A stretch of 64,000 nucleotides of DNA from Methylocystis sp. IM3. GTDB taxonomy: Bacteria; Pseudomonadota; Alphaproteobacteria; Rhizobiales; Beijerinckiaceae. Numbering within the stretch: position 1 is the stretch's first letter; each line of letters starts with the position of its first letter. Below, in pieces: positions 42,631 to 51,716 of this stretch. Where the stretch lies: the NCBI RefSeq assembly GCF_038070105.1, contig NZ_JBBPBZ010000002.1:3020501-3084500 (forward strand). The letters are read 5' to 3'. A program made the translations under genes and the position numbers. The notes below the pieces were generated by a model. That model searched no databases, had not been told where the DNA came from, and was given only the letters and a program-made list of their open reading frames with translations.

Positions 42631-43686
42631 ATGGCGAAGCAGAGCGAGTGGGATACGCAGAACAGATCCGCGAAAGGCGAGCGGTCGAACGGCGACGGCG
42701 AACCCAAGACCGACGCCATCGAAATGCTGAAGGCGGACCATCGCCGCGTCGAACAGCTTTTCGACAAATATGACCAGGCGCGTCGGCGCGCCGAGAAATC
42801 GAAGCTCGCGCAGCAGATATGCCTGGAGCTGACCATCCACGCGGAGCTCGAGGAAGAAATCTTCTACCCGGCCTGTCGCGAGCATGTCGACGATCCGCTG
42901 CTCGACGAGGCGCAGATCGAGCACGACACCGCGAAGATCCTCGTGGCCGAGGTGGCGATGGGAACGCCGACGGCCGATCCCTTCTTCGACGCCAAGGTGA
43001 AAGTCCTCGCCGAATATATGCGCCACCACATCCAGGAAGAGGAAAAGGGCGCCGACAGCATCTTCAACGAGGCGCGCAAGGGCGGCGTCGATACGGCCGC
43101 GCTGGGAGCGCGCATGGCGTCGCGGCGCGAGGAGCTCATGGACCAGTTCTCCGAGGAGCTCATGCTGCCGCAGCCCAAGGCGCTCCATGTGACGCTTGCG
43201 CAGGATGAAGAGGTCTGGGCGAGCCCGCCCGCCAGCAGAAGAGGCGCCCACGCGGGCGAGGGTCGCCGGGGCGAAGAGCGCGCGTCGTGGGAGAGCGGGA
43301 GCGAAAGCGAAGGCGAGGAAGGCCGCGGCTGGGGCGAACGCGAGGACGAGGCCGGAGGCGCCTATGACGAGCGCCGCTCCGCGCACGGCCGCCAGGACAG
43401 CGAACACGGCTGGCATGGCGAGGCCGGCCGGCGCGCGCAGGCCGCGCGGCGCGGCTGGGAAGAGCGCGAGATCGGCGGCGGCCCTTCGCGCGGCCGCGAA
43501 GAGGAGCGCGGCGAGTCCCGCAAAGAAGAGGGCCGTGGCTCCATGGCTCGCGGGCAAGAGCGCGGCGCAAGCCGGAGCGGCCAAGAGCGGGGAGGCCAGG
43601 AGCGGGGAAGCGAGCACCGAGGCTGGCGTGGCGACCCCAAAGGCCATTCGGAAGCGTCCCGCCGAGGGTGGGAGCACCGGCGCTGA
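42631..43686 (+). CDS. Hemerythrin HHE-domain protein with long disordered tail
   Basis: A 351-residue protein. Residues about 28-185 form a four-helix hemerythrin domain with likely di-iron ligands His37 (ADHRRVEQLF), His70 and Glu74 (IHAELEEEIFYP), His98 (EHDTAK), His132/133 and Glu137 (MRHHIQEEE). From about residue 195 to the end is a low-complexity tail rich in Arg, Glu, Gly and Ser with repeated (A/S)xRRGWE(H/E)R and GQERG units. Normal family members stop near residue 190. GAGGAAACCCC precedes the ATG and a good terminator follows. O2/NO/iron sensing or storage is the family role; the tail may bind nucleic acid or protect against desiccation. Confidence 0.85.
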   Translation: MAKQSEWDTQNRSAKGERSNGDGEPKTDAIEMLKADHRRVEQLFDKYDQARRRAEKSKLAQQICLELTIHAELEEEIFYPACREHVDDPLLDEAQIEHDTAKILVAEVAMGTPTADPFFDAKVKVLAEYMRHHIQEEEKGADSIFNEARKGGVDTAALGARMASRREELMDQFSEELMLPQPKALHVTLAQDEEVWASPPASRRGAHAGEGRRGEERASWESGSESEGEEGRGWGEREDEAGGAYDERRSAHGRQDSEHGWHGEAGRRAQAARRGWEEREIGGGPSRGREEERGESRKEEGRGSMARGQERGASRSGQERGGQERGSEHRGWRGDPKGHSEASRRGWEHRR

Positions 43687-43718
43687 AGGCGTTCCGGAAT
43701 GCCGCCTGAAAAACCGAG

Positions 43719-43743
43719 CCGCAGCCCATGGGCTGCGGTTTTT
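43719..43743 (+). terminator. Terminator of the hemerythrin gene
   Basis: A 20-bp perfect palindrome (CCGCAGCCCA/TGGGCTGCGG) followed by five T's, 33 bases past the stop and 110 bases before hisZ. Upstream A's also allow weak function in reverse. Confidence 0.85.
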
Positions 43744-43852
43744 CGCCGCCGAGCGCCCAAAAATCCGCGCGCCATTCACCTTTCCGCCGGAAAGCGGATG
43801 CGCGGGCGCGGGCCGCTTGCTAAAGAAAGCCCGAAAAATCGGAAGGAAGATT

Positions 43853-45007
43853 GTGACCGCCGCGACGAAACAAGCCCCCGAGAGGCAAGGCGCCGACAGA
43901 CTTGCGGCCATATTGGCGCATTTCGAACGCGCGGGCTTCGCCCGCCGCGAGCCGAAGCTTTTGCAGCCGGCGAGCGTTTTTCTCGATCGCGCGGGCGAGG
44001 ATTTTCGCGGCCATCTCTATCTGACGACCGACGCCACGGGCGCGGAGAAGTGCCTGCGGCCGGAATACACGATCCCCGTCTGTCTCGATTATCTTGCGTC
44101 GCCGCAGGCCGGGCGGGCCGCGGCCTTCGCCTATGGCGGCTCGATCTTCCGGGCGCCCATCCATGGCGCGAGCGGGGACGGCGAATTTTTGCAGGCCGGC
44201 ATCGAAAGCTTCGGCCGCGAGGACAGCGAGGCGGCGGACGCCGAAATTCTCGGCGCGGCGCTGGATGCGGCGCGCGCCGGCGGCGCCGGCGATCTTTCCG
44301 TCCGCATCGGCGACGCCGGCCTCGTCGCCGCCTTTCTGGACGGGCTCGATCTGCCGCCCGTGTGGCGCCGTCGCGTCGAGAAGGGCCATGCGCGCGGCCA
44401 GTCGCTCGCGACGATCTTCACGCCCCCGCAGCGCAACGGCGCCGAAAAGGCCGGCGTGCTCGCGGCGCTGACCAAGGCCGATCCGGCCGACGCCCGGCGG
44501 CTCGTCGAGGATCTTCTCTCCATCGCCGGCATCACCGCGGTCGGCGGACGCAGCGCGGCCGAGATCGCGGAGCGCTTCCTCGATCAGGCGACGCTGGCCG
44601 AGGGCGCAGGTATTTCTCCCGAGAAGCGGGCGCTGGCCGAGGCCTTTTTCGTCATCGAGGGCGCCCCCGACATCGCCTCGGCGGCCCTGCGCAGCCTCGC
44701 CGAGGATGCCCGGCTCGACCTCACGGCGGCGCTCGACCGCTTCGATACGCGCGCGAGCTTCATCGCCGCCCGCGGCCTCGATCTCGACGGGATGGCGTTT
44801 TCGGCAAGCTTCGCCCGCCAGCTCGACTATTACTCCGGCTTCGTGTTCGAGGCGCGCCATCCGGCCTCGAGCGAGCCGGTCATCGGCGGCGGGCGCTACG
44901 ACCGGCTGCTCAAGACGCTCGGCGCAAAAGCCGACATTCCGGCGGTGGGCGCCGCCATCTGGATCGACAGGCTGGCGCGGGCCGCGCAGGCGGGAGGCGC
45001 GGCATGA
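43853..45007 (+). CDS. hisZ: ATP phosphoribosyltransferase regulatory subunit
   Basis: HisZ is a catalytically inactive HisRS-like protein that activates HisG in the first step of histidine synthesis. The 384-residue protein has class II synthetase-like motifs: [47 protein letters not shown] and [13 protein letters not shown] near the C terminus. I place the start at GTG 43853, because GGAAGGAAGATT precedes it and the longer frame upstream runs back through the hemerythrin gene. The stop overlaps the hisG start (ATGA), so the two are coupled. Confidence 0.92.
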   Translation: MTAATKQAPERQGADRLAAILAHFERAGFARREPKLLQPASVFLDRAGEDFRGHLYLTTDATGAEKCLRPEYTIPVCLDYLASPQAGRAAAFAYGGSIFRAPIHGASGDGEFLQAGIESFGREDSEAADAEILGAALDAARAGGAGDLSVRIGDAGLVAAFLDGLDLPPVWRRRVEKGHARGQSLATIFTPPQRNGAEKAGVLAALTKADPADARRLVEDLLSIAGITAVGGRSAAEIAERFLDQATLAEGAGISPEKRALAEAFFVIEGAPDIASAALRSLAEDARLDLTAALDRFDTRASFIAARGLDLDGMAFSASFARQLDYYSGFVFEARHPASSEPVIGGGRYDRLLKTLGAKADIPAVGAAIWIDRLARAAQAGGAA

Positions 45008-45966
45008 CGCAGAAACTCATCGTGGCGACGCCCTCCAAGGGCCGCCTCCAGGAGAACGCCAACGCCTTCTTCGCCCGCGCCGGTCTCGAACTGACGCAGG
45101 GGCGCGGCGCGCGCGATTATCGCGGCGCGATCGCCGGGCTCGACGGCGTCGAGGTCGCCTTTCTGTCGGCTTCCGAAATCACGAGCCGCCTTGCGCGCGG
45201 CGAGGCGCATTTCGGAATCACGGGGGAAGATCTCGTGCGCGAGGAAATCGCCGATCCTGACCGCAAGGTGGAGCTCATCGCGCCGCTCGGCTTCGGCCAC
45301 GCCAATGTGGTGGTCGCCGCGCCGCAGGCCTGGATCGACGTGCGCGCCATGGCCGATCTCGCCGACGTCGCCGACGGCTTCCGCGCCCGTCATGGGCGCG
45401 GGCTGCGCGTCGCCACCAAATATGTGAACACGACCCGCCGCTTTTTCGCCCGGCACGGGGTGAGCGACTATCGCATCGTCGAAAGCTCCGGCGCCACGGA
45501 AGGCGCGCCCGCGGCAGGCTCCGCCGATCTGATCGTCGACATCACGACGACGGGCGCGACGCTTGCCGCCAATGCGCTGAAGGTGCTCGACGACGGCGTG
45601 ATTTTGCGCTCCCAGGCCAATCTCGTCGCGTCCCTCGCCGCGCCCTGGAGCGAGACGGCGCGCGAAGCCGCCCGCGTGATTCTCTCCCGCATCGCCGCGG
45701 AAGAGGCGGCTCGCACGACGCGCGAAGTGCGCGCCGCCCTGCCCCTCTCCGACGAGACGCTGCGCGAGGCGGAGAGCGCCTTCGGCGCCAGCCTGCGCGA
45801 GCGCAACGGCGAGACGGCGACCTTCGCGTGCCCGACGAAACGGGTCGCCGCCCTCGCCGACTGGCTGATCGGCAAGGGTGCCCAGCGCGTCACCAGCGCG
45901 CGGCTCGATTACGTCTTCAACGCCGGAAATGCTCTGTGGGGACGGCTCGCGGCGCGGATCGGGTAA
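45004..45966 (+). CDS. hisG: ATP phosphoribosyltransferase catalytic subunit
   Basis: Joins ATP and PRPP to phosphoribosyl-ATP. The 320-residue protein shows [20 protein letters not shown], the [10 protein letters not shown] loop, [15 protein letters not shown] and the PRPP loop [16 protein letters not shown]. It is longer than the short HisG (about 230 residues) that usually partners HisZ. The extra 90 residues ([21 protein letters not shown] to the end) do not show a clear ACT-type regulatory domain. Similar lengths are known in Bradyrhizobium relatives (recollection). It overlaps hisZ by 4 bases, which makes the HisZ-dependent type likely. Confidence 0.93.
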   Translation: MTQKLIVATPSKGRLQENANAFFARAGLELTQGRGARDYRGAIAGLDGVEVAFLSASEITSRLARGEAHFGITGEDLVREEIADPDRKVELIAPLGFGHANVVVAAPQAWIDVRAMADLADVADGFRARHGRGLRVATKYVNTTRRFFARHGVSDYRIVESSGATEGAPAAGSADLIVDITTTGATLAANALKVLDDGVILRSQANLVASLAAPWSETAREAARVILSRIAAEEAARTTREVRAALPLSDETLREAESAFGASLRERNGETATFACPTKRVAALADWLIGKGAQRVTSARLDYVFNAGNALWGRLAARIG

Positions 45967-45970
45967 AGAG

Positions 45971-45988
45971 CGGGGCGAAAACGCCCCG
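45971..45988. terminator. Hairpin between convergent hisG and wecG-type genes
   Basis: CGGGGCG-AAAA-CGCCCCG is a perfect 7-bp stem with an A4 loop in the 28-base space between the two stops. The T-tract is weak (TCCCGATT), but position and stem fit a shared bidirectional terminator. Confidence 0.6.
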
Positions 45989-45994
45989 TCCCGA

Positions 45995-46756
45995 TTATCG
46001 CGTCTGCGTCAACAACAGAAAGGCCGCGACCGGATTGGTCGTCAGATAACGCCTCGCGAGCCGCCTGGGTTCGAGGGCGAGGCGGAAGGCCCATTCGAAG
46101 CCGCCCCGCTGCATCCATTCCGGCGCGCGCTTTTTCGCCCCCGCGACGAAGTCGAACAGGCCGCCAGAGGTCTTGATGATCTTCACATTCTTCAGCCGAT
46201 GCGCGTGATCGCGCACGAATTGCTGCTCGAGCGGCACGCCCATGGCGAGCCAGAGAATATCGGGCGCGAGCGCATTGATCTCGTCGAGCTTCTCCTCCAG
46301 CCGCCGGCCGGTCAGAAATCCGTGCGAGCGGCCCAGAATCCGCAGATTGGGCGCCGCCCGCCGGGTCGCCTCGAAGGCGGCGCGGTTGATCTCCTCGCTG
46401 GCGCCGAGAAGATAGAAGCTCGCCCCCGTCTGCTGCGCCATCAGCGCGACGAGCGGATAAAGATCGGTCGTCGCGACCCGCTCCGGCAGCGGGTTTCTCG
46501 AAAAGAGATGCGAGGCCGTGACCAGCGGCTGACCATCCGCCGCAATCGAGTCGGCGCTGTCGATCAGACGGGCGAAACCCTTGTCGAAGAAGCGACGCGC
46601 CAGCACTTCGCCATTGACCGAGGTGAAATAGAGGGGACCCTCCGGCCGCGCGGGGGCCTGCGCCAGATCGAGCATCAGCCGCGCGGTCTCCATCAGATCG
46701 AGCCGGGCGACGGCGGCGCCCCCCACGAGGGTTTTCTCAATGTGTTCGAGCGTCAC
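45995..46756 (-). CDS. WecG/TagA/CpsF-family glycosyltransferase
   Basis: A 253-residue GT26 enzyme. The family pattern is visible: FTSVNGEVLARRF near residue 45, SIAADGQPLV (DG(M/Q)P region), FYLLGASEEINRAAFE, GRSHGFL, and the diagnostic APDILWLAMGVPLEQQFV followed by GGLFDFVAGAKKRAPEWMQRGGFEW. Members add ManNAc-type sugars to lipid-linked intermediates for surface polysaccharides, at the cytoplasmic membrane. No other polysaccharide gene is in the window, so the product is unknown. It converges with hisG; its start is 77 bases from the GNAT gene stop. Confidence 0.9.
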   Translation of the reverse strand: MTLEHIEKTLVGGAAVARLDLMETARLMLDLAQAPARPEGPLYFTSVNGEVLARRFFDKGFARLIDSADSIAADGQPLVTASHLFSRNPLPERVATTDLYPLVALMAQQTGASFYLLGASEEINRAAFEATRRAAPNLRILGRSHGFLTGRRLEEKLDEINALAPDILWLAMGVPLEQQFVRDHAHRLKNVKIIKTSGGLFDFVAGAKKRAPEWMQRGGFEWAFRLALEPRRLARRYLTTNPVAAFLLLTQTR

Positions 46757-46833
46757 GACCAGCTCCCCTTATGGCCAAGCTTTGGCACTCTACAGGAACC
46801 GGGCTGAAACTCAGCAATAAAAATTTTGGATGG

Positions 46834-47430
46834 TTAGCGGGGTTTCGCGGGCGGGATCGGGTCCGACTCCAGAAGCCCAAACAGCAGATGGTCGCGCCAT
46901 GCGCCGTTGATATTCAGATAGGCCCGCGCATAACCTTCCTGGCGGAAGCCCACCCGCTCCAGAAGCCGCTTCGAGGGCTCGTTGTTGGGCAGGCAGGCGG
47001 CCTCTATCCGGTGCAGACCCTGCCGCTCGAAGATATAGGCGCAGGCCACCCGCACGGCGCGGGTCATATAGCCCTTGCCGGCATAGGGCTCGCCCATCCA
47101 GTAGCCGAGCGTCGCGGCCTGGGAGACGCCCCGGCGGACATGGCCGAAGGAAAGACCGCCGAGCAGCGCGTCGTCCTCGTCCCGAAAAACGAAAAAGGAA
47201 TAGGCCTCGTCGCGCGCCATTTCCTCCGCGTGCCGGCGCACCCGGTAACGGAAGCTCGCGCGGGTGAGATCATCCGCAGGCCAGATCGGCTCCCAGGGCG
47301 TCAGAAAGGCGCGGCTTTGCTCGCGCAGCGAGGACCAATCGACGTAATCGCGCATTTCGGAGGGGCGCAGATAGACGCCCTCCCCCCGGAGCGGCATGTC
47401 GCGACGGCCAATGACGCCAAAGAGAGCCAT
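46834..47430 (-). CDS. GNAT acetyltransferase, RimJ/RimL type
   Basis: A 198-residue N-acetyltransferase. It opens GVYLRPSEMRDYVDWSSLR. The acetyl-CoA site is GYWMGEPYAGKGYMTRAV, followed by LHRIEAACLPNNEPSKRLLERVGFRQEGYARAYLNING, typical of the RimJ/RimL branch that acetylates ribosomal protein N termini or small amines. The ATG at 47430 begins the conserved part; the open frame continues upstream only as a shadow of thrC. It follows thrC by 16 bases on the same strand, so it is the tail of that transcript. Confidence 0.88.
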   Translation of the reverse strand: MALFGVIGRRDMPLRGEGVYLRPSEMRDYVDWSSLREQSRAFLTPWEPIWPADDLTRASFRYRVRRHAEEMARDEAYSFFVFRDEDDALLGGLSFGHVRRGVSQAATLGYWMGEPYAGKGYMTRAVRVACAYIFERQGLHRIEAACLPNNEPSKRLLERVGFRQEGYARAYLNINGAWRDHLLFGLLESDPIPPAKPR

Positions 47431-47446
47431 GTGCAAGCCTCGACGC

Positions 47447-48862
47447 TCAGATCTGCGCCGCGCGGGCGCGCTCGGCGATGAAGGCGGCGACGCGGGCCTC
47501 GCTGTTTTCGAGAACCGTATATCGCTCCGGCCCCTCGAGGCGCGCGGCGATCTCGTCGGGCAGGCGCGGCCGGCGGCCGATGGCGCGTTCGATTGCCTCC
47601 GGGAATTTCGCGGGATGCGCCGTGGAGAGCGCCACGACCGGCGTGGCCGGGTCCTTTTCGAGCCGCGTCCGCGCGGCGCGCACGCCGGTCGCCGTGTGCG
47701 GATCGAGCACATAGCCGGCCTCGCGCCAGGTGCGGGCGATTTCCGCCGTCGTCTGCGCCTCGCCCACCGCGAGCGCCTCGAATTCGGCGCGAATCGCCTC
47801 GAGCGGCCCCGCCGGAATCTCGAAGGAGCCCGACTGCTCCAGCGAGGCGAAGGCCGCGCGCACTGCCGCATGGTCGCGCCCCGCGGCGTCGAACAGGAGG
47901 CGCTCGAAATTGGAGGAAAGCTGAATGTCCATGGACGGCGACTGCGTGGGCGTCACACCGCGCGGCTCGTAACGCCCCGTCGCCAGCGCGCGGGCGAGAA
48001 TGTCGTTGGCGTTGGTGGCCACGATCAGCCGGTCGACCGGCAGACCCATGCGCTTGGCGATATAGCCCGCCAGCACGTCGCCGAAATTGCCGGTCGGCAC
48101 GGCGTAGGAGATGCGCCGATGCGGCGCGCCGAGCGCCACGCCGCTCGTGAAATAATAGACCATCTGCGCCACGACGCGGGCCCAGTTGATCGAATTGACG
48201 CCCGCGAGGCCGACGCGCTCGCGAAACGGCGCGTTGCGGAACAGTCGCTTCAGAATGTTCTGAGCGTCGTCGAAGGTGCCCTGCAGCGCGATCGTGTGGA
48301 TGTTGTCCTCCGCGACCGTCGTCATCTGCTTGCGCTGCACGTCCGAGACGCGGCCATGCGGGTAGAGGATGAAGACGTCGACGCGCGGCAGGCCGCGAAA
48401 GGCCTCGATGGCGGCGGCGCCCGTGTCGCCGGAGGTCGCGCCGACGATCGTGGCGCGCAGGTTCCGCTTCTCCAAAAGGTCGTTCATCATGCGGCCGAGG
48501 AGCTGCATCGCCAGATCCTTGAAGGCGAGCGTCGGACCGTGGAAAAGCTCCAGAACGAAGAGATTGTCGGCGATCTGCGTGAGCGGCGCGATGGCGCGGT
48601 GCCGGAAGCTCGCATAGGCGGCCTCGGTCTGGGCCCGCAGCGCCGCCTGCGAGGCCTCTTCGGTCAGAAAGGGCGCGATCAGCCGCGCCGCCGCCTCTTC
48701 ATAGGGCGCGCCGGCGAGCGCCGCGATCTCCCCCGGCGACACATGCGGATAGGCGAGGGGCGTGTAGAGCCCGCCATCGGTCGCGAGGCCGGCGAGCAGA
48801 ACATCTTCAAAAGCGAGCTGCGGGGCTTCCCCGCGCGTCGAAAGGTAGCGCAACTGTCTCAA
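47447..48862 (-). CDS. thrC: Threonine synthase
   Basis: Converts O-phosphohomoserine to threonine with PLP. The 471-residue protein is the long proteobacterial form: it begins MRQLRYLSTRGEAPQLAFEDVLLAGLATDGGLY. The PLP lysine is in LELFHGPTLAFKDLAMQLLG, the glycine-rich loop is GATSGDTGAAAIEAF, and VPTGNFGDVLAGYIAKRMGLP binds the phosphate. It lies downstream of surf1 with the GNAT gene after it, the common alphaproteobacterial link between the cox operon and thrC. Confidence 0.96.
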   Translation of the reverse strand: MRQLRYLSTRGEAPQLAFEDVLLAGLATDGGLYTPLAYPHVSPGEIAALAGAPYEEAAARLIAPFLTEEASQAALRAQTEAAYASFRHRAIAPLTQIADNLFVLELFHGPTLAFKDLAMQLLGRMMNDLLEKRNLRATIVGATSGDTGAAAIEAFRGLPRVDVFILYPHGRVSDVQRKQMTTVAEDNIHTIALQGTFDDAQNILKRLFRNAPFRERVGLAGVNSINWARVVAQMVYYFTSGVALGAPHRRISYAVPTGNFGDVLAGYIAKRMGLPVDRLIVATNANDILARALATGRYEPRGVTPTQSPSMDIQLSSNFERLLFDAAGRDHAAVRAAFASLEQSGSFEIPAGPLEAIRAEFEALAVGEAQTTAEIARTWREAGYVLDPHTATGVRAARTRLEKDPATPVVALSTAHPAKFPEAIERAIGRRPRLPDEIAARLEGPERYTVLENSEARVAAFIAERARAAQI

Positions 48863-48948
48863 TCCATAGGGGCAGGCGACGCGAGGACGAGCGCGTCAGC
48901 CTCTTTCATAGCACATTCACGCGCGTCGCAAGGCGGCTTCTGCGCGCC

Positions 48949-49686
48949 TCATGCGCCGCTTGCGAGACGGGCGCGGGCGAAGAGCGCAAACATCACGACG
49001 AGCGCCACGGCGAGGGAGAACCAGGTGAGCGCGTAAGAGAGATGGTTGTTTGCAAATTCCGGCGCCGTCGACGCGGGCCGGGGAAAGCCGTTCGGCCCCG
49101 CGCTGGCCGGCGCCTCCAGCGCCAGGGTGAAGGGCGCGGCGTCGGAGAGGCCCAGCCGCGCCGCGATCGGTCCGGCGTCGCGCGTGAACCAGATGAACCG
49201 ATCCGGCGTATCGGCTGGCGTAAAGGCGTTGCGCCGCTGCGGGCCATGCATGAGACCGGTGAGAGTCGTCTCGCCCGATGGCGGCGCGCGCCCGGCCGCA
49301 TCCTCCGCACGCGATGTCGGAACGAAGCCGCGTTCGACGAAAATCACGCCTCCCTCGGCGAGGGCGAAGGGCGTCAGCACCATATAGCCGGGTTCGAGCC
49401 CGAAGCCCTCCGGCGGCTTCATGAAGACGAGGGCGTCGCGGCCGGGGAGGTAGCGCCCCCGCGCGGTCACATGGGAGAATTCATACTCCGCCGGATCGAG
49501 GGCGGCCCATTCGCTCGGGGGCGGTACGGGCTTGGCCGCAAGGTGGACGCGCGCCTCGACGCGGGCGATGAGCGCCTCTTTCTCCGCCAGGCGGCGCAAT
49601 TGCCAGACCCCGAGGCCGACGAGCAGCGCCGCGACGAGCGCCGCCGCGGCCGCCGGCCAGACGAGCGCCCGCGCGGCGCTTCTCAT
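48949..49686 (-). CDS. SURF1-family cytochrome oxidase assembly protein
   Basis: A 245-residue inner-membrane protein with two helices, at about 8-28 and 215-237. The middle is a periplasmic domain with GLGVWQLRRLAEKEALIARVE, EYEFSHVTARGRYLPGRDALVF, GYMVLTPFAL, VFVERGFVP-type and the final NNHLSYALTWFSLAVALVVMF. Surf1 helps insert heme a into subunit I of aa3 oxidase. The ATG at 49686 overlaps the DUF983 stop (ATGA), so the two are coupled. The longer frame upstream only shadows DUF983 and ctaE. Confidence 0.92.
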   Translation of the reverse strand: MRSAARALVWPAAAAALVAALLVGLGVWQLRRLAEKEALIARVEARVHLAAKPVPPPSEWAALDPAEYEFSHVTARGRYLPGRDALVFMKPPEGFGLEPGYMVLTPFALAEGGVIFVERGFVPTSRAEDAAGRAPPSGETTLTGLMHGPQRRNAFTPADTPDRFIWFTRDAGPIAARLGLSDAAPFTLALEAPASAGPNGFPRPASTAPEFANNHLSYALTWFSLAVALVVMFALFARARLASGA

Positions 49687-50060
49687 GATTCGCGGCGGCC
49701 CTCTTCGGCCTTGTTGAAATATTGCAGGGCGACCAGCAGCCCCTTGGTCGGCCGCAGCAGCCCGATGCAAACGATCACGGACAGCGGCAGAAAGATCAGC
49801 GCGTGAATCCAGTAGGACGGCTGGTAAGCGACCTCGATGTACCAGGCGAGGCCGACGATGATGAAGCCCGCGATCGTCATGACGAAGATCGCCGGTCCGT
49901 CTCCGGTGTCGGCGAAGGAGAAGTCGAGCCCGCAGACCTCGCATTTCGGCGCGACCTCTAGAAGACCCTGGATCATATGCCCCTTGCTGCAGCGGGGACA
50001 TCTGCCGAGCAGCCCGTCGATATAGACCTGCGCGGGCGGATAGACATGCTCTTCGGACAT
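49683..50060 (-). CDS. DUF983-family protein
   Basis: A 125-residue protein. An N-terminal zinc-ribbon-like part has two CxxC pairs (GRCPRCSKGHMI and PKCEVCGLDFSF). Two membrane helices follow (about 58-78 and 84-104). DUF983 genes regularly lie between ctaE and surf1 in this group and are thought to help oxidase assembly; the exact role is unknown. A terminator upstream (50081-50108) separates it from ctaE, so DUF983-surf1-thrC may form their own transcript. Confidence 0.88.
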   Translation of the reverse strand: MSEEHVYPPAQVYIDGLLGRCPRCSKGHMIQGLLEVAPKCEVCGLDFSFADTGDGPAIFVMTIAGFIIVGLAWYIEVAYQPSYWIHALIFLPLSVIVCIGLLRPTKGLLVALQYFNKAEEGRRES

Positions 50061-50080
50061 TGCGAGCTCGCTTCCATAAG

Positions 50081-50108
50081 AAAACGGCCACGGCGGCGCC
50101 GTGACCGT
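50081..50108 (-). terminator. Terminator after ctaE
   Basis: On the minus strand an 11-bp stem, ACGGTCACGGC/GCCGTGGCCGT (one G-U), with a 3-base loop is followed by a T-tract. It lies about 50 bases past the ctaE stop and 20 bases before the DUF983 start. Confidence 0.75.
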
Positions 50109-50156
50109 CGATTTTCCGGTCTCTCGGTCGGCGCGCGGGTGATGCGCGCCGGGCGC

Positions 50157-51047
50157 TTACTCCATCGCGCCGCCCCAGTTCCCCCAGACATATATGCAGA
50201 GGAACAGGAACAGCCAGACCACGTCGACGAAGTGCCAGTACCAGGCGGCGAATTCGAAGCCGAGATGCTGGTTGGGCGCGAAATGGCCCTTGAAGGCGCG
50301 AACCAGGCACACGATCAGGAACAGCGTGCCGACAATGACGTGGAAGCCGTGGAAGCCTGTCGCCATGAAGAAGGTCGAGCCGTAATTGGTCGCCGCGGGG
50401 TGCGCCGGATCGAAAGAGAAGGCGAAAGGCGCATGGGCGTATTCATAGCCCTGGATGAAGGTGAACAGCAGCCCCAGCGCGATGGTCGCCATCAGGCCCT
50501 TCTGGAGCTGACCGCGATCGTCGTGCAGCAGGCCGTGATGCGCCCAGGTCAGCGTCGCGCCCGAGGTCAGAAGAATGACCGTGTTGAGCAGCGGCAGCTT
50601 CCAGGGACTGAGCACCTCCATGCCCTTCGGCGGCCAGACGCCCTGGAAGAGCTCCGTGCGCGTCACCTGCCAGACGTCGTCGGGGAAAATGCTGGAATTG
50701 AAGAAGGCCCAGAACCAGGCGACGAAGAACATCACCTCGGAAAGGATGAAGAGGATCATCCCGTAGCGGTGGTGAAGCTGAACCACCGGCGTGTGATGGC
50801 GCTCGACCTGCGCCTCGCGCACGACGTCGCTCCACCAGGCGTACATGACCGCGAGAATCGCCGCGAATCCCGCGAAGAACAGCGTGCCGCCCCAGGTCTG
50901 GCCGTAGATCGGCGCGCCCTTGTGCTGCGCCATCCACATGATGGCGCCGATGGCGGTGGCCAACGCGGCGAAGGCGCCGGCGATCGGCCACGGACTCGGA
51001 TCGACGAGATGGTAGTCGTGTTGAGGTTTCGCGTGTCCGTCGGCCAT
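50157..51047 (-). CDS. ctaE: Cytochrome c oxidase subunit III
   Basis: A core subunit of the aa3 oxidase. The 296-residue protein has seven membrane helices. Recognisable pieces are HDYHLVDPSPWPIAGAFAAL, MWWSDVVREA-type VREAQVERHHTPVVQLHHRYGMILFILSEVMFF with the conserved Glu, PPKGMEVLSPWKLPLLNTVILLTSGATLTWAHH, GSTFFMATGFHGFHVIVGTLFL and the final FEFAAWYWHFVDVVWLFLF. It follows ctaG by 76 bases on the same strand. Confidence 0.97.
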   Translation of the reverse strand: MADGHAKPQHDYHLVDPSPWPIAGAFAALATAIGAIMWMAQHKGAPIYGQTWGGTLFFAGFAAILAVMYAWWSDVVREAQVERHHTPVVQLHHRYGMILFILSEVMFFVAWFWAFFNSSIFPDDVWQVTRTELFQGVWPPKGMEVLSPWKLPLLNTVILLTSGATLTWAHHGLLHDDRGQLQKGLMATIALGLLFTFIQGYEYAHAPFAFSFDPAHPAATNYGSTFFMATGFHGFHVIVGTLFLIVCLVRAFKGHFAPNQHLGFEFAAWYWHFVDVVWLFLFLCIYVWGNWGGAME

Positions 51048-51123
51048 CTTTACTTTTCCTCGTCATGCGCCGGTCGCCCGGCGTGTTCTTGAGATCAACG
51101 CTTCCGCCGGCTTTCTCCGGCGA

Positions 51124-51714
51124 TCAGGACTTCGGCTTCTGTCCGGCTGCGTCGCTGGTCTTCGCCGGCGATCGGGTCGGATAGAAGGAATAGGAAAGAG
51201 TAATTTCCTGCACCCGACGCATCGCTTCGTCCGACTCGAGCGCGGGATCGAGATAGAAAACTACGGGCCATTCCGCCGTTTCGCCCGGCCCCAGGCGCTG
51301 CTCGTCGAAGCAGAAACACTTCACCTTGACGAAAAAGGCGCCCGCCTGATCGGGGCTGACGTTATAGGCAGCCTGGCCGCTCGTCGCCTTGTCGGAGAGA
51401 TTGGCGACCTTGTAATAAACAGTCGCCATCTCGCCCGTTCGCAGCGAAATCCTGGAGACCTCCGGCGAGAAACGCCAGGGAAGGTCGCGCGACACATTCG
51501 CGTCGAACAACACGGTAAGATGACGTTCGCCCTGCGTCGCGGCCGCGGTCTTGCCGACCTGCGGCGTGCCGCCGAACCCCGTCGCCGCGCAGAAGGCGCG
51601 GTAGAGCGGCACGGACGCGAAGGAAAGCCCGAGCATTCCCAATGAGCCGACGACGAGCGCCGCGGCGATGGCGCGCGGGCGACGGGGCGCCGTTTGTTTG
51701 GCGGGGGCGTTCAT
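51124..51714 (-). CDS. ctaG: Cytochrome c oxidase assembly protein CtaG (Cox11)
   Basis: Delivers copper to the CuB site of subunit I. The 196-residue protein has an N-terminal anchor (about 14-36, then VPLYRAFCAATGFGGT) and a periplasmic immunoglobulin-like domain carrying the copper-binding CFCF motif (FFVKVKCFCFDEQRLGPGE). The DPALESDEAMRRVQEITLSYSFYP ending is typical. It starts 2 bases after the stop of the small CoxF-like gene on the same strand, so the two are translated together. Confidence 0.96.
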   Translation of the reverse strand: MNAPAKQTAPRRPRAIAAALVVGSLGMLGLSFASVPLYRAFCAATGFGGTPQVGKTAAATQGERHLTVLFDANVSRDLPWRFSPEVSRISLRTGEMATVYYKVANLSDKATSGQAAYNVSPDQAGAFFVKVKCFCFDEQRLGPGETAEWPVVFYLDPALESDEAMRRVQEITLSYSFYPTRSPAKTSDAAGQKPKS

Positions 51715-51716
51715 CT

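Noticed and set aside
46060..46075. GGTTCGAG resembling a tRNA T-arm
   Set aside because: It is inside the WecG-type coding frame and no acceptor stem or anticodon arm can be formed around it. Similar hits near 59817 also fail.
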